This document shows, piece after piece, positions 54,675 through 62,937 of a stretch of DNA of 64,000 nucleotides. Origin of the DNA: Aureimonas populi (lineage in GTDB: Bacteria; Pseudomonadota; Alphaproteobacteria; Rhizobiales; Rhizobiaceae); the NCBI RefSeq assembly GCF_017815515.1, contig NZ_CP072611.1:3596001-3660000 (forward strand). Direction: 5' to 3'. The notes under the pieces are model-generated. The model did not search any database, was not told the origin of the DNA, and worked only from the letters and a program-made list of their open reading frames with translations. A program made the position numbers and the translations under genes. The first letter of the stretch is position 1. Each line of letters opens with the position of its first letter.

Positions 54675-55447
54675 GCGAACCTCCAGGCGAAGAGCCAGCG
54701 GTTGAGCGACTTGAAGAGGAAGTCGGAGACGAGGCCGATGACGCCGATCACGATGATGCCGAAGATGATCTGGCCCGTCGCCATCAAGGCCTGGCTGTTG
54801 ATGATCATGTAGCCGATGCCGGAGGATGCGCCGATCAGCTCGGCGACGATGACGTAGGTCCAGGCCCACCCCAGGACGAGGCGAAGGATTTCCGCGATGT
54901 CCGGCGCGTTGGCGGGCATCAGCACGCGGGCGACGACGCCCCTGTCCCTGGCGCCCAGCGTATAGGCCGCCTCCACGAGGTCCTGGCGGGTGGAGCCCAC
55001 GGCCCCGGCCACCATCAGGACGATCTGGAAGAAGGCGCCGATGAAGATGACGAGGAGCTTCTGCGTCTCGCCGATGCCCGCCCACAGGATGAGAAGCGGC
55101 ACGAAGGCCGAGGCGGGCAGATAGCGCGCGAAGGAGACGAAGGGCTCCAGCAGCGCCTCCACCGGCTTGTAGGTGCCCATGGCGATGCCGATGGGAACCG
55201 CCAGCGCCGCCGCCACCGTGAAGCCGCCGACGACGCGCCACACCGTCATGCCGATGTCGTACAGGAAGCCCCGCTGCGACAGGAGATACCAGCCGTCGGC
55301 CAGCATCGTCAGCGGATCGGCCAGGAAGGTTCGCGAAACGAAGCCGCCGAAGGTGGCGAGCGACCACACGGCGACGAAGAGCACGAAGAACGAGACGCCG
55401 AGGAGGACGCGCGTGCCCGTGCCCACCGGTTGGAAGGGTCGGATCAT
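54671..55447 (-). CDS. ABC transporter permease, SsuC/TauC type
   Basis: 258 residues with six hydrophobic segments. TVWRVVGGFTVAAALAVPIG starts the BPD_transp_1 domain and the EAA loop is EAAYTLGARDRGVVARVLMPANAPD. ASSGIGYMIINSQ and the C-terminal FLFKSLNRWLFAW are typical of this subfamily. Its ATG at 55447 follows a strong hairpin that separates it from the binding-protein gene, and its stop overlaps the ATPase start. Confidence 0.92.
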   Translation of the reverse strand: MIRPFQPVGTGTRVLLGVSFFVLFVAVWSLATFGGFVSRTFLADPLTMLADGWYLLSQRGFLYDIGMTVWRVVGGFTVAAALAVPIGIAMGTYKPVEALLEPFVSFARYLPASAFVPLLILWAGIGETQKLLVIFIGAFFQIVLMVAGAVGSTRQDLVEAAYTLGARDRGVVARVLMPANAPDIAEILRLVLGWAWTYVIVAELIGASSGIGYMIINSQALMATGQIIFGIIVIGVIGLVSDFLFKSLNRWLFAWRFA

Positions 55448-55474
55448 GAAAACCGGCTCATGGAATGCGTGGGC

Positions 55475-55502
55475 GCGCCCCGGCGAGCGACCGCCGGGGC
55501 GC
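55475..55502 (-). terminator. Strong intercistronic hairpin after the NMT1-type binding-protein gene
   Basis: GCGCCCCGGCG, loop AGCGAC, CGCCGGGGCGC: a perfect 11-bp stem located 16 bases beyond the stop of the binding-protein gene and 27 bases before the permease start. There is no T-run, so it more likely protects or partly terminates the transcript, giving excess binding protein over membrane parts. The polyamine-type operon at 61016-61040 has the same arrangement. Confidence 0.6.
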
Positions 55503-55518
55503 CTTGAGGGCGAAAAGC

Positions 55519-56469
55519 CTACTCGATGAAGCTGGGATCGGCGAGGCCGGCGATCTCGGGCTTCTGGCGGATGACGCCGACTTCCAGAAGCAGATCGGCC
55601 GCCGCCTCGGAGAACTCCTGCCACTCGCCCGCGAAGAAGGCCTTGTTGGCCTCGCGGTCCTGCCAGCGCAGATGCGAGGCCGAGGCCGCGAACTGCTCGG
55701 CGGTCTGGTTCACGTCCGCGCCCATGATCTCGAAGGCGCGCGCCTCGTCGCTCTCGATCAGCTCCAGCGCCTCGAAATAGCTGTCCGCCAGCGCCTTGGC
55801 CGCTTCCGGGTTCTCTTCCAGGAAGGCCGGCGTGCAACCCACCGTGTCCATCACCGCCGGGTAATCCAGCGTCGTGGCCAGGATCTTGCCGGAATCGGGC
55901 GCCTCGCGCACGGTGGAGAGATAGGGCTCATAGGTCATCGCCGCGTCGTTCTGCCCGGCGACGAAAGCCTGCGCGGCGGGGCCGGGCTCCATGTTGACGA
56001 CGGAGACGTCGCGCATCGTCATGCCGTTCTCGTGTAGCATCCAGGCGAGGAAGAAATAGGGCGAGGTGCCCGGCGCGGAGGCCGCGATGGTCTTGCCGCG
56101 AAGGTCCTCGAAGCTCTCCACATCGGCGCGCACGGCGATGCCGTCCGCGCCGTAGCTCTTGTCCATCTGGAAGATCTGCGTGGTTTCCACGCCGTTGGCG
56201 TTCCAGGCGATCCAGGTTTCCACGGTCGTCGCCGCGCACTGGATGTCGCCGGAGGCGATGGCCAGATGCCGGCTCGCCTGCGGGATTTTCGAAAGCGTCA
56301 CGTCAAGCCCGTGCTTCTCGAAGATGCCCGCCTCCTTGGCGAGCGTCAGCGGCGCGAAGCCCGTCCAGCCCGAAAGGCCCAGATTGATGCTGGTGGCCTG
56401 CGCGCTCGCGCCGGTCATCCCCGCGAGGAGAAGGCCGGCCGCACATCCCGTCTTCAGAAGAAATCTCAT
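55519..56469 (-). CDS. ABC substrate-binding protein, NMT1/SsuA-like
   Basis: 316 residues. A signal peptide (MRFLLKTGCAAGLLLAGMTGASAQ) leads to a type-2 periplasmic fold: INLGLSGWTGFAPLTLAKEAGIFEKHGLDV, KTIAASAPGTSPYFFLAWML, AAMTYEPYLSTVREA and ESYFEALELI-like DSYFEALELIESD. The family includes proteins for sulfonates, nitrate, pyrimidine precursors and others. An operator matching the hutI one lies 22-35 bases upstream of the start, so control by HutC and uptake of histidine, urocanate or another imidazole is a reasonable hypothesis. Confidence 0.9.
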   Translation of the reverse strand: MRFLLKTGCAAGLLLAGMTGASAQATSINLGLSGWTGFAPLTLAKEAGIFEKHGLDVTLSKIPQASRHLAIASGDIQCAATTVETWIAWNANGVETTQIFQMDKSYGADGIAVRADVESFEDLRGKTIAASAPGTSPYFFLAWMLHENGMTMRDVSVVNMEPGPAAQAFVAGQNDAAMTYEPYLSTVREAPDSGKILATTLDYPAVMDTVGCTPAFLEENPEAAKALADSYFEALELIESDEARAFEIMGADVNQTAEQFAASASHLRWQDREANKAFFAGEWQEFSEAAADLLLEVGVIRQKPEIAGLADPSFIE

Positions 56470-56490
56470 GCCAACGCCCCGTGGTCGCTA

Positions 56491-56504
56491 TTTGTCTACA
56501 CAAA
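56491..56504 (-). promoter_or_regulatory. Second HutC-like operator, upstream of the NMT1-type ABC unit
   Basis: Plus strand TTTGT-CTAC-ACAAA is a perfect 5-bp inverted repeat. Read on the minus strand, TTTGT-GTAG-ACAAA matches the hutI site TATGT-ATAG-ACATA in the shared core TGT-RTAG-ACA. It ends 22 bases before the ATG at 56469, a position suited to repression. A TTGACC lies upstream, but spacing to a good -10 is not convincing. Confidence 0.6.
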
Positions 56505-56587
56505 AGGAGAGTGACTCGCGGCCCCTCGCCCGGTCAAGGGAGGCAACGCCCATTCGGTGCGCAGGTAAAGCCCTTACGGAAGGCAAT

Positions 56588-56603
56588 ATGCCCGATAGGG
56601 CAT
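56588..56603 (-). terminator. Hairpin after the LysR gene
   Basis: ATGCCC-GATA-GGGCAT, a perfect 6-bp stem with a 4-base loop, beginning at the last base of the LysR stop codon when read on the minus strand. No T-run follows. It would separate the LysR transcript from the ABC unit further along the same strand. The intervening 133 bases (56470-56602) otherwise hold the operator described above. Confidence 0.45.
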
Positions 56604-57499
56604 CACCCGACCTGCCAGACCTGGCGAACCGTCTGGGCGAAGGCCGCCGAGATATCGCTATGTCGCCCGCGCGAGGGCGTGATGAGCTCGAACGGGCAGG
56701 AATGCGTCAGGAGGTCCGGCAGAAGTGCCCGCAACTCGCCCGCCGCCTCCAGCCGCGCCGCGTAGTGGTGTGGCAGATAGCCGATATAGCGGCCGGAGCG
56801 GATGAGCAGGAGCTGCGGCTCGATCTGGAAGACCGTCGCGGCCACGCGCCATGCGACGTGGCGGAAGGCGTCCTCGTCGCGCCAGTAGCCGCGATGCACG
56901 AAGGCCGCCTCGCCGAGCGCCTCCACCGTCACCTCCCCGGGCGGGTCGAAGAGCGGATGGCCCCGGCCGCAATAGCAGCCGTGCCACTCGTCATAGAGCC
57001 ATTCGTGGTCCAGCCCATCGATCCGCTTCTGGAAGGAGCCGATGGCGCAATGATACTGCCCGTCCGCGACCTTCTGCTGGAGGTCGAGCGGACGCTCCTG
57101 GACGAGGGTGATCTTCACCTCGGGCGCGATCCTCCCGTAGGCCGCGAGGGCCTGTGGCAGGAGGTTGCGCGGATCGTCCGCGATGGCGTCCAGGATGCCG
57201 ACGCGAAGCTCGCCCTTCAGCTCGCCGCGCACGGAAGCGACATCGCTGGAGAAATCCTCCAGCGCCTTGCCGAGGCGGCGCGAGGCCTCGTAGACGGCGC
57301 GGCCCTTCTCCGTCAGCCGAAATCCGCCGCGCCCGCGCTGGCAAAGCACGAAGCCGAGGCGCTCCTCCAGCGCCGTCATATGGTTGGAGATGGTGGACTG
57401 GCCGATGTTCAGCTCGTGCTCGGCAGCCGCGAACCCGTTGTTGCGCACCACGCTTTCGAAGACCTGGAGCAGGCGCAGGTCACTCCCCGAAACACGCAT
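56603..57499 (-). CDS. LysR-family transcriptional regulator
   Basis: 298 residues. The winged helix is at 1-65 (SDLRLLQVFESVVRNNGFAAAEHELNIGQSTISNHMTALEERLG region), and the effector domain begins near 95 (LRVGILDAIADDPRNLLPQAL). The start is ATG 57499 (MRVSGSDLR); an ATG 19 codons upstream is unsupported. It is divergent from the aminotransferase gene across 101 bases holding two dyads, so it most likely controls the aminotransferase / ureohydrolase / ABC genes and itself. The effector is unknown. Confidence 0.92.
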   Translation of the reverse strand: MRVSGSDLRLLQVFESVVRNNGFAAAEHELNIGQSTISNHMTALEERLGFVLCQRGRGGFRLTEKGRAVYEASRRLGKALEDFSSDVASVRGELKGELRVGILDAIADDPRNLLPQALAAYGRIAPEVKITLVQERPLDLQQKVADGQYHCAIGSFQKRIDGLDHEWLYDEWHGCYCGRGHPLFDPPGEVTVEALGEAAFVHRGYWRDEDAFRHVAWRVAATVFQIEPQLLLIRSGRYIGYLPHHYAARLEAAGELRALLPDLLTHSCPFELITPSRGRHSDISAAFAQTVRQVWQVG

Positions 57500-57515
57500 G
57501 AAAACGCCACTTTCT

Positions 57516-57557
57516 TTGAGATCTATCAAGGTTGGGATTGATAACGCGTTATTCAAA
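57516..57557. promoter_or_regulatory. Paired dyads in the LysR / aminotransferase divergent region
   Basis: Two elements: TTGA-GATCTA-TCAA (57516-57529) and TTGATAACGCGTTATTCAA (57538-57556), whose core ATAACGCGTTAT (57541-57552) is a perfect 12-bp palindrome. The two TTGA...TCAA dyads lie about two helical turns apart, as expected for recognition and activation sites of a LysR tetramer. They fall between start 57499 of the regulator and start 57601 of the aminotransferase. Confidence 0.55.
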
Positions 57558-57600
57558 CCAGGGTCCAGCCTGCCTCATCTGCCCATCAGGTCAGCAACGG

Positions 57601-58830
57601 ATGCGCATGGTGAACTTGGCGGCAACTTCTCCTCTCGGCCGGGCGCCGCTCGGCGCCAACCCGCTGGTGAACCGGGTCTCCGCACCGCCGATACCCCAGG
57701 CGCAGGGCTGGCTGAAGGCCTATGACGGCCGGCTCGGTCCCGCCGTCGATCTCAGCCAGGCCGTGCCGGGCCATGGGCCGGCGGCCTCGTTCCTGGAGCG
57801 CTTCGCGCGGGCGGCGCTCGATCCAGCGAGCGCCCGATACGGGCCGATCCTGGGTGACGAGGCGCTGCGCGAAGCCTATGCCCGGCACGTCTCGCCGCTC
57901 TATGGCGCAAGCGTGGAGGCGGACGACATCGCCGTCACGGCCGGTTGCAACCAGGCCTTCTTCGTGGCCGCGCTCGCCGTCGCGGGCCCCGACTCCTCCG
58001 TGCTCCTGCCCACGCCCTGGTACTTCAATCACGAGATGACGTTGCGCATGCTCGGCATCGAGCCGGTCGCCCTGCCGACCAACGCGGCCCGGGGCTTCGT
58101 GCCCGACCCGGCCGAGGCCGAGGCGCTGGTCGACGAGACGACGCGCGCGCTGGTGCTCGTCTCGCCGAACAACCCCACCGGCGCGGTCTACCCGCCCGCC
58201 GCCATCGAGGCGCTGCACGACATGTGCCGGCAGCGCGGGCTCTTCCTGATCCTGGACGAGACCTATCGCGACTTCCTGCCCGCCGAGGCCGGCCCGCCGC
58301 ACGCGCTGTTCGGCCGGCCGGACTGGCGCGATGGGCTGATCGCGCTCTATTCCTTCTCCAAATCCTACGCGATTCCCGGCCACCGGCTCGGCGCGATGGC
58401 GGCGGGCCCGGCGGTGCTGGACGCGGCCGGCAAGATCCTCGACTGCGTGGAGATCTGCGCCTCGCGCCCCAGCCAGGCCGCGCTCGCCCCCTCCATCGCG
58501 GAGACGGGCGACTGGCGCGCGGCGCGCACGGCGGAAATCCTTGCCCGCACCCGCGCCTTCGAAGCCGCGATGGCGGCCCTGCCGCAGTGGCGGGTGGAGA
58601 GCTGCGGGGCCTATTTCGCCTATCTCGCCCACCCCTTCCCCGGCCGCTCGGCCGAGGAGGTGGCGACCGCGCTGGCGGGGCGCCTCGGCCTTCTCGTCCT
58701 GCCGGGCTCCTTCTTCGGCCCCGGCCAGGATGGCCACCTGCGCGTCGCCTTCGCCAATGTGGACGAGGCGGGCATCGCCCGCTTCGCCCAGCGGCTGGCG
58801 CTGGCCGGCAATCTCTTCGAACACGGGTAG
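57601..58830 (+). CDS. Pyridoxal-phosphate aminotransferase, class I/II
   Basis: 409 residues. Conserved parts are the substrate loop RYGPILGDEALREAYARHV, AGCNQAFFVAALAVA, VLVSPNNPTGAVYPP (Asn-Pro), LILDETYRDFLP (Asp) and the PLP lysine in YSFSKSYAIPGHRLG near residue 254. The start is uncertain: ATG 57601 and 57607 precede the conserved region, while an earlier in-frame ATG (57532) falls in the regulatory dyads. It is followed 7 bases later by the ureohydrolase. The neighbourhood suggests transamination of arginine or a guanidino amino acid, but the substrate is not evident from sequence. Confidence 0.88.
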   Translation: MRMVNLAATSPLGRAPLGANPLVNRVSAPPIPQAQGWLKAYDGRLGPAVDLSQAVPGHGPAASFLERFARAALDPASARYGPILGDEALREAYARHVSPLYGASVEADDIAVTAGCNQAFFVAALAVAGPDSSVLLPTPWYFNHEMTLRMLGIEPVALPTNAARGFVPDPAEAEALVDETTRALVLVSPNNPTGAVYPPAAIEALHDMCRQRGLFLILDETYRDFLPAEAGPPHALFGRPDWRDGLIALYSFSKSYAIPGHRLGAMAAGPAVLDAAGKILDCVEICASRPSQAALAPSIAETGDWRAARTAEILARTRAFEAAMAALPQWRVESCGAYFAYLAHPFPGRSAEEVATALAGRLGLLVLPGSFFGPGQDGHLRVAFANVDEAGIARFAQRLALAGNLFEHG

Positions 58831-58837
58831 GACGATC

Positions 58838-59914
58838 ATGGCGAACGATACATTGGAGACCCTGCGGGCCCGCTTTTCCGGCGAGAACGAGACGCGCATT
58901 CACGATCCGCACTTCTCGGCCATCGCCGCCATGACCATAGACCCGAAGGGCACGCGCCAGGCGCCCTATGCGGGCCTGCCGACGCTGCTCGACGCTCCCT
59001 ACCGCGCGGTGGACTGGCGTGCGCCGGACCTTTCCGGCCTCGACGTCGCGCTCCTCGGGGTGCCGATGGACCTGGGCATCACCAACCGCAACGGCTGCCG
59101 GTTCGGCCCCCGCGCCCTGCGCGCCATCGAGCGCATCGGGCCCTACAATCACGTTCTGAAAACCATGCCGGGGCGCGAGCTGGCCGTCGCCGATATCGGC
59201 GACGTGCCCTTCCGCTCGCGCTTCGAGCTGGAGACCTCGCATCGCGACATCGAGGCGGCGGTGGCGGGCATCGTCGCGGCGGGCGTCGTGCCGCTCAGCG
59301 TGGGCGGCGACCATTCCATCACGCTGCCCATCCTGCGCGCCGTCGGCGCGAAGCGTCCCGTCGGCATGATCCATATCGACGCCCATTGCGACACGTCCGG
59401 CCCCTTCGACAATTGCCGCTTCCACCATGGCGGGCCGTTCCGCCACGCGGTGCTGGAGGGCGTGCTCGACCCCGCGCGCACCATCCAGATCGGCATTCGC
59501 GGCGCCTCGGAATATCTCTGGGAGTTCTCCTATGCCTCCGGCATGACGGTGATCCACGCCGAGGAGATATCGGGTCTCGGCATCGAGGCGGTGATCGCGA
59601 AGGCGCGCGAGATCGTGGGCGACGGGCCGACCTACCTGTCCTTCGACATCGACAGCCTCGACCCCGCCTTCGCGCCCGGCACCGGCACGCCGGAGATCGG
59701 CGGGCTCACCACGCGCGAGGCGCAGGCGCTCCTGCGCGGGCTCAAGGGCCTGAACCTCGTCGGCAGCGATGTGGTGGAGGTCGCGCCGCAATACGACGCC
59801 ACGACCAACACCGCCCATGCGGGCGCGCAGATGCTGTTCGAAATCCTGAGCCTGCTTCCCTTCGCGCCCTCGCTGGCGCAAAATTCGCCGAGAGCCAACG
59901 GAGACCCTCGATGA
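58838..59914 (+). CDS. Agmatinase-family ureohydrolase
   Basis: 358 residues of the arginase/agmatinase family; cleaves a guanidino group to release urea. The dimanganese site is complete: GGDHSITL near 155, DAHCDTSGP near 181 and SFDIDSLDPAFAPGTGTPE near 267. The N-terminal extension (MANDTLETLRARFSGENETR) is longer than in E. coli SpeB and resembles guanidinobutyrase and guanidinopropionase-type enzymes, so agmatine is not certain. Its stop overlaps the start of a polyamine-type binding-protein gene. The urea product fits the urease cluster. Confidence 0.92.
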   Translation: MANDTLETLRARFSGENETRIHDPHFSAIAAMTIDPKGTRQAPYAGLPTLLDAPYRAVDWRAPDLSGLDVALLGVPMDLGITNRNGCRFGPRALRAIERIGPYNHVLKTMPGRELAVADIGDVPFRSRFELETSHRDIEAAVAGIVAAGVVPLSVGGDHSITLPILRAVGAKRPVGMIHIDAHCDTSGPFDNCRFHHGGPFRHAVLEGVLDPARTIQIGIRGASEYLWEFSYASGMTVIHAEEISGLGIEAVIAKAREIVGDGPTYLSFDIDSLDPAFAPGTGTPEIGGLTTREAQALLRGLKGLNLVGSDVVEVAPQYDATTNTAHAGAQMLFEILSLLPFAPSLAQNSPRANGDPR

Positions 59915-60993
59915 CCGGATCGTTTCGCCTCAACCGCCGGCAGATTCTCGCCGGCTCCGCCGCCGCGGCCGCCGGCCTGTCCATGCCCACCCTTCTGCGC
60001 GCGCAGGAGCGCTCGCTGAAGGTCGGCGTCTATGGCGGCTACTTCAAGGACTCTTTCGACGAGCACATCTTCCCCCGCTTCACGGAGGCCACGGGCATCG
60101 CGGTGGAATCCATCGCCGAGCCCACGGGCGAGGCGTGGCTGGTGCAGCTGGAGCAGGCCGCGCGCGCCGGCGTCGCGCCGGCCGACGTCTCGATGATGAG
60201 CCAGGTCGCGATGCGCAAGGGTCTGTCGACGGAGCTGTGGGCGCCCATCGACACGGCCCGCGTGGAGCGCTTCGACGACATCCTGCCGCCCTTCGTGGTG
60301 GCCTATCCGGACGAGCGCTTCGCCGGCGTCGGCGCCGTCGCCTGGTACATCACCCTCGTCACCAACACCGACAGCTACGCCGAGGCGCCGACCTCCTGGC
60401 AGGCGCTGTGGGACCCGGCCAACGCCAACCGCCTCGGCCTTTTGGCGCTCGTGTCCAACTCCTTCCTTCTCGAAGTGACGGCCAAGACCTTCTTCGGCGG
60501 CACCGACAAGCTGGACACCGAGGAAGGCATCCTGGAGGTGATGGAGAAGCTCGCCGAGCTGAAGCCCAACGTGCAGCTCTGGTATCGCGACGAGGCCCAG
60601 TTCGAGCAGGCGCTGAAGTCGGGCGAGATCCCGATGGGCCAGTATTACCACGACGTGACGGGCCTTGCGGCGGCCGACGGCTTCCCCGTGCGCTCCACCT
60701 TCCCCACGGAGGGCGGCATCTCCGATTCAGGCTGTTGGGCCATCTCGCGCGCTTCCGACAAGTCCGAGGAAGCGCACGAGTTCCTCAACTTCGCCTCCCA
60801 GCCCGAGATCCAGGCGCTGATGGCCCGCCAGATCGGCACCGCGCCGACGCTGCGCCGCGATCTCCTGGATCTGACCGACGAGGAGTTCGCCGCCGTCTCC
60901 TCCGACATCGACCCCGTGGTGCCGCGCTACGACCTTTATGTGGAGAAGGCCGACTGGCTGAACCAGAAGTGGACGGAACTCATCGTCGGCTGA
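59911..60993 (+). CDS. ABC substrate-binding protein, polyamine (PotD/PotF) type
   Basis: 360 residues. The N-terminus NRRQILAGSAAAAAGLSMPTLLRAQ is a twin-arginine-like signal. The mature part has the extracellular-binding family 1 fold: KVGVYGGYFKDSFDEHIFPRF, WYITLVTNTDSYAEAPTSWQALWDP and GQYYHDVTGLAA. Such proteins bind spermidine, putrescine or related cations. Placement after the ureohydrolase and aminotransferase points to a guanidino or polyamine compound. A hairpin follows the stop before the ATPase gene. Confidence 0.9.
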   Translation: MTGSFRLNRRQILAGSAAAAAGLSMPTLLRAQERSLKVGVYGGYFKDSFDEHIFPRFTEATGIAVESIAEPTGEAWLVQLEQAARAGVAPADVSMMSQVAMRKGLSTELWAPIDTARVERFDDILPPFVVAYPDERFAGVGAVAWYITLVTNTDSYAEAPTSWQALWDPANANRLGLLALVSNSFLLEVTAKTFFGGTDKLDTEEGILEVMEKLAELKPNVQLWYRDEAQFEQALKSGEIPMGQYYHDVTGLAAADGFPVRSTFPTEGGISDSGCWAISRASDKSEEAHEFLNFASQPEIQALMARQIGTAPTLRRDLLDLTDEEFAAVSSDIDPVVPRYDLYVEKADWLNQKWTELIVG

Positions 60994-61015
60994 TATCGCC
61001 TCTTTCCCAAAGACA

Positions 61016-61040
61016 GGCCTCGCCCTCAAGGGGCGGGGCC
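61016..61040 (+). terminator. Intercistronic hairpin after the polyamine-type binding-protein gene
   Basis: GGCCTCGCCC, loop TCAAG, GGGCGGGGCC: a 10-bp stem with one T-G wobble, starting 22 bases after the binding-protein stop and ending 26 bases before the ATPase start. GTTCCTTCTCC follows, slightly T-rich. It probably attenuates or stabilises the message so that more binding protein than membrane components is made. Confidence 0.55.
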
Positions 61041-61066
61041 GTTCCTTCTCCGGCGCAAGAGCGGGC

Positions 61067-62083
61067 ATGAGCGGACTGACACTCTCTTCCATCTCCAAGC
61101 GCTTCGGCGAGGTGAACGCGGTCGAGGCTCTCGACCTGCATGTCGAGCCGGGCAGCTTCGTGTGCCTGCTCGGCCCTTCCGGCTGCGGCAAGACCACGCT
61201 TCTGCGCATGATCGCGGGCCTCGACGAGCCGACGAGCGGGACCATCCGCTTCGACGGAGAGGACATCACCGCCCGGCCGGTGCACCGGCGGGAGATCGGC
61301 ATGGTCTTCCAGTCCCTGGCCCTGTTCCCGCATCTGTCGGTCGGCGACAACATCGCCTATCCGCTCGCCATTCGCGGGGTGGACAGGAAGGCGCGCGCGG
61401 CCCGGGTGGAGGAGCTTCTGGACCTCGTGCGGCTGCCGGGTGTGGCGGGGCGCGCCATCACGCAGCTCTCCGGCGGGCAGCGCCAGCGCGTGGCCATCGC
61501 CCGCGCCCTCTCCGTCTCGCCCCGGCTCTTCCTGCTCGACGAGCCGCTTTCCGCGCTCGACGCCAAGCTGCGCGAGGCCATGCAGGTGGAGCTGCGCCAG
61601 CTCCAGCAGCGGCTCGGCATCACCACCATCGTCGTCACCCACGACCAGCGCGAGGCCATGACCATGGCCGACCGCATCGTCGTCATGCGGTCCGGCCGCA
61701 TCCAGCAGGAGGCCCCGCCGGTGGAGATCTACCGCCGCCCGGCCAACGCCTTCGTCGCCGACTTCATCGGCCAGACCAACCTGTTGCCCGTCGAAGGCAA
61801 CGCCCTTCTCGGCATGGCGCTGCCAGCCGCCGGGCCGCTGGGCCCCCTCGCCTCGGTGCGGCCGGAGGATGTCTCGATCCGCCCGGCGGGCGAGGCGCCC
61901 ATCGAGGCGCGCGTCGCCTTCGTGCGAGACATAGGCTCCAGCGTGGAGATCCATCTCGACGCCGGCGGCACGCGCGTGGTGGCCCTGGCGCCGGCCGGCG
62001 CCCGCCTCACGGTCGGCGAAACCGTGTCGCTCGCCATCGAGGCCGGGGCGGTCACGGTGTTTGCGCAGGGCGCCGCCGCATGA
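61067..62083 (+). CDS. ABC transporter ATPase, PotA type
   Basis: 338 residues. Walker A GPSGCGKTT near 38-46, Q-loop VFQSLALFPHLSVGDN, signature LSGGQRQRVAIARAL, Walker B LFLLDEPLSALDAKLREAM and switch VTHDQREA. The C-terminal TOBE region (VRPEDVSIRPAGEAPIEARV) is typical of polyamine and iron-type ATPases. Its stop overlaps the first permease (ATGA). Confidence 0.93.
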   Translation: MSGLTLSSISKRFGEVNAVEALDLHVEPGSFVCLLGPSGCGKTTLLRMIAGLDEPTSGTIRFDGEDITARPVHRREIGMVFQSLALFPHLSVGDNIAYPLAIRGVDRKARAARVEELLDLVRLPGVAGRAITQLSGGQRQRVAIARALSVSPRLFLLDEPLSALDAKLREAMQVELRQLQQRLGITTIVVTHDQREAMTMADRIVVMRSGRIQQEAPPVEIYRRPANAFVADFIGQTNLLPVEGNALLGMALPAAGPLGPLASVRPEDVSIRPAGEAPIEARVAFVRDIGSSVEIHLDAGGTRVVALAPAGARLTVGETVSLAIEAGAVTVFAQGAAA

Positions 62084-62937
62084 GCGCCGCCATGGCGCGG
62101 GCCGCGTGGCGGGAGCAATGGCCCATCCTGTTTCCGGCCGCCATGCTCCTCGCCTTCTTCGTGGTGCCCTTCGGCACCATGATCGCGGTGTCCTTCTTCG
62201 AGCGCGTGCCGGGCGGTTTCTACCAGCCGGCCTTCACGCTCGACAATTACGCCCGCTTCTGGAGCCTGTTCTTCGGGCGCGTCCTGGGCTTCTCGCTCTG
62301 GCTCTCGGCGCTTGTCTCGGCGATCTGTCTCCTCGTCGGCGTGCCCTTCACGCGCGCGCTGACGCGACTGCCCCGCCGCGCGCAGGTGCCCTGGCTGATC
62401 GCGCTCCTGTGCGTGCTCTCGCTTTCCGAGGTGATCATCGGCTTCGCCTGGTCCACGCTGCTCTCGCGCACCGCCGGCATCGGCAACATCCTGTTCGCGC
62501 TGGGGCTGCTCGGCGAGCCCATGTCCTTCACGCCGGGCTTCGCCGCCGTGCTTCTCGGCATGGTCTACCAGGCCTTTCCCTACGCCGTGCTCGTGCTCTA
62601 CCCAGCCTTCTCCCGGCTCGACCCGTCGCTGGCCGAGGCCAGCCGCACGCTCGGCGCCACGCCGGTCCGGGCCTTCTTCACCGTCGTCCTGCCGGCGCTG
62701 CGCCCGGCGCTGGTCGCCACCTTCATCGTGGTCTTCGTCTTCGCGCTCGGCTGCTATCTGCTGCCGCAGCTTCTGGGCCGCCCGCAGCACTGGACGCTCT
62801 CGGTCCTCGTCACCGACCAGGCGATCTACCAGTCGAACATGCCGTTCGCCGCCGCCATGGCCGTGTTCCTCGTCATCGCCAGCGTGCTGCTCGTGCTCCT
62901 CACCGCCGCCATCGGCCGCAACAGGGCGCCGCAATGA
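62080..62937 (+). CDS. ABC transporter permease, PotB type
   Basis: 285 residues with six hydrophobic segments. ILFPAAMLLAFFVVPFGTMIAVSFFE starts the family pattern and EASRTLGATPVRAFFTVVLPALRPALV is the EAA loop that contacts the ATPase. It pairs with the PotC-type permease that follows, with 4-base overlaps on both sides. Inner membrane. Confidence 0.92.
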   Translation: MSAAMARAAWREQWPILFPAAMLLAFFVVPFGTMIAVSFFERVPGGFYQPAFTLDNYARFWSLFFGRVLGFSLWLSALVSAICLLVGVPFTRALTRLPRRAQVPWLIALLCVLSLSEVIIGFAWSTLLSRTAGIGNILFALGLLGEPMSFTPGFAAVLLGMVYQAFPYAVLVLYPAFSRLDPSLAEASRTLGATPVRAFFTVVLPALRPALVATFIVVFVFALGCYLLPQLLGRPQHWTLSVLVTDQAIYQSNMPFAAAMAVFLVIASVLLVLLTAAIGRNRAPQ

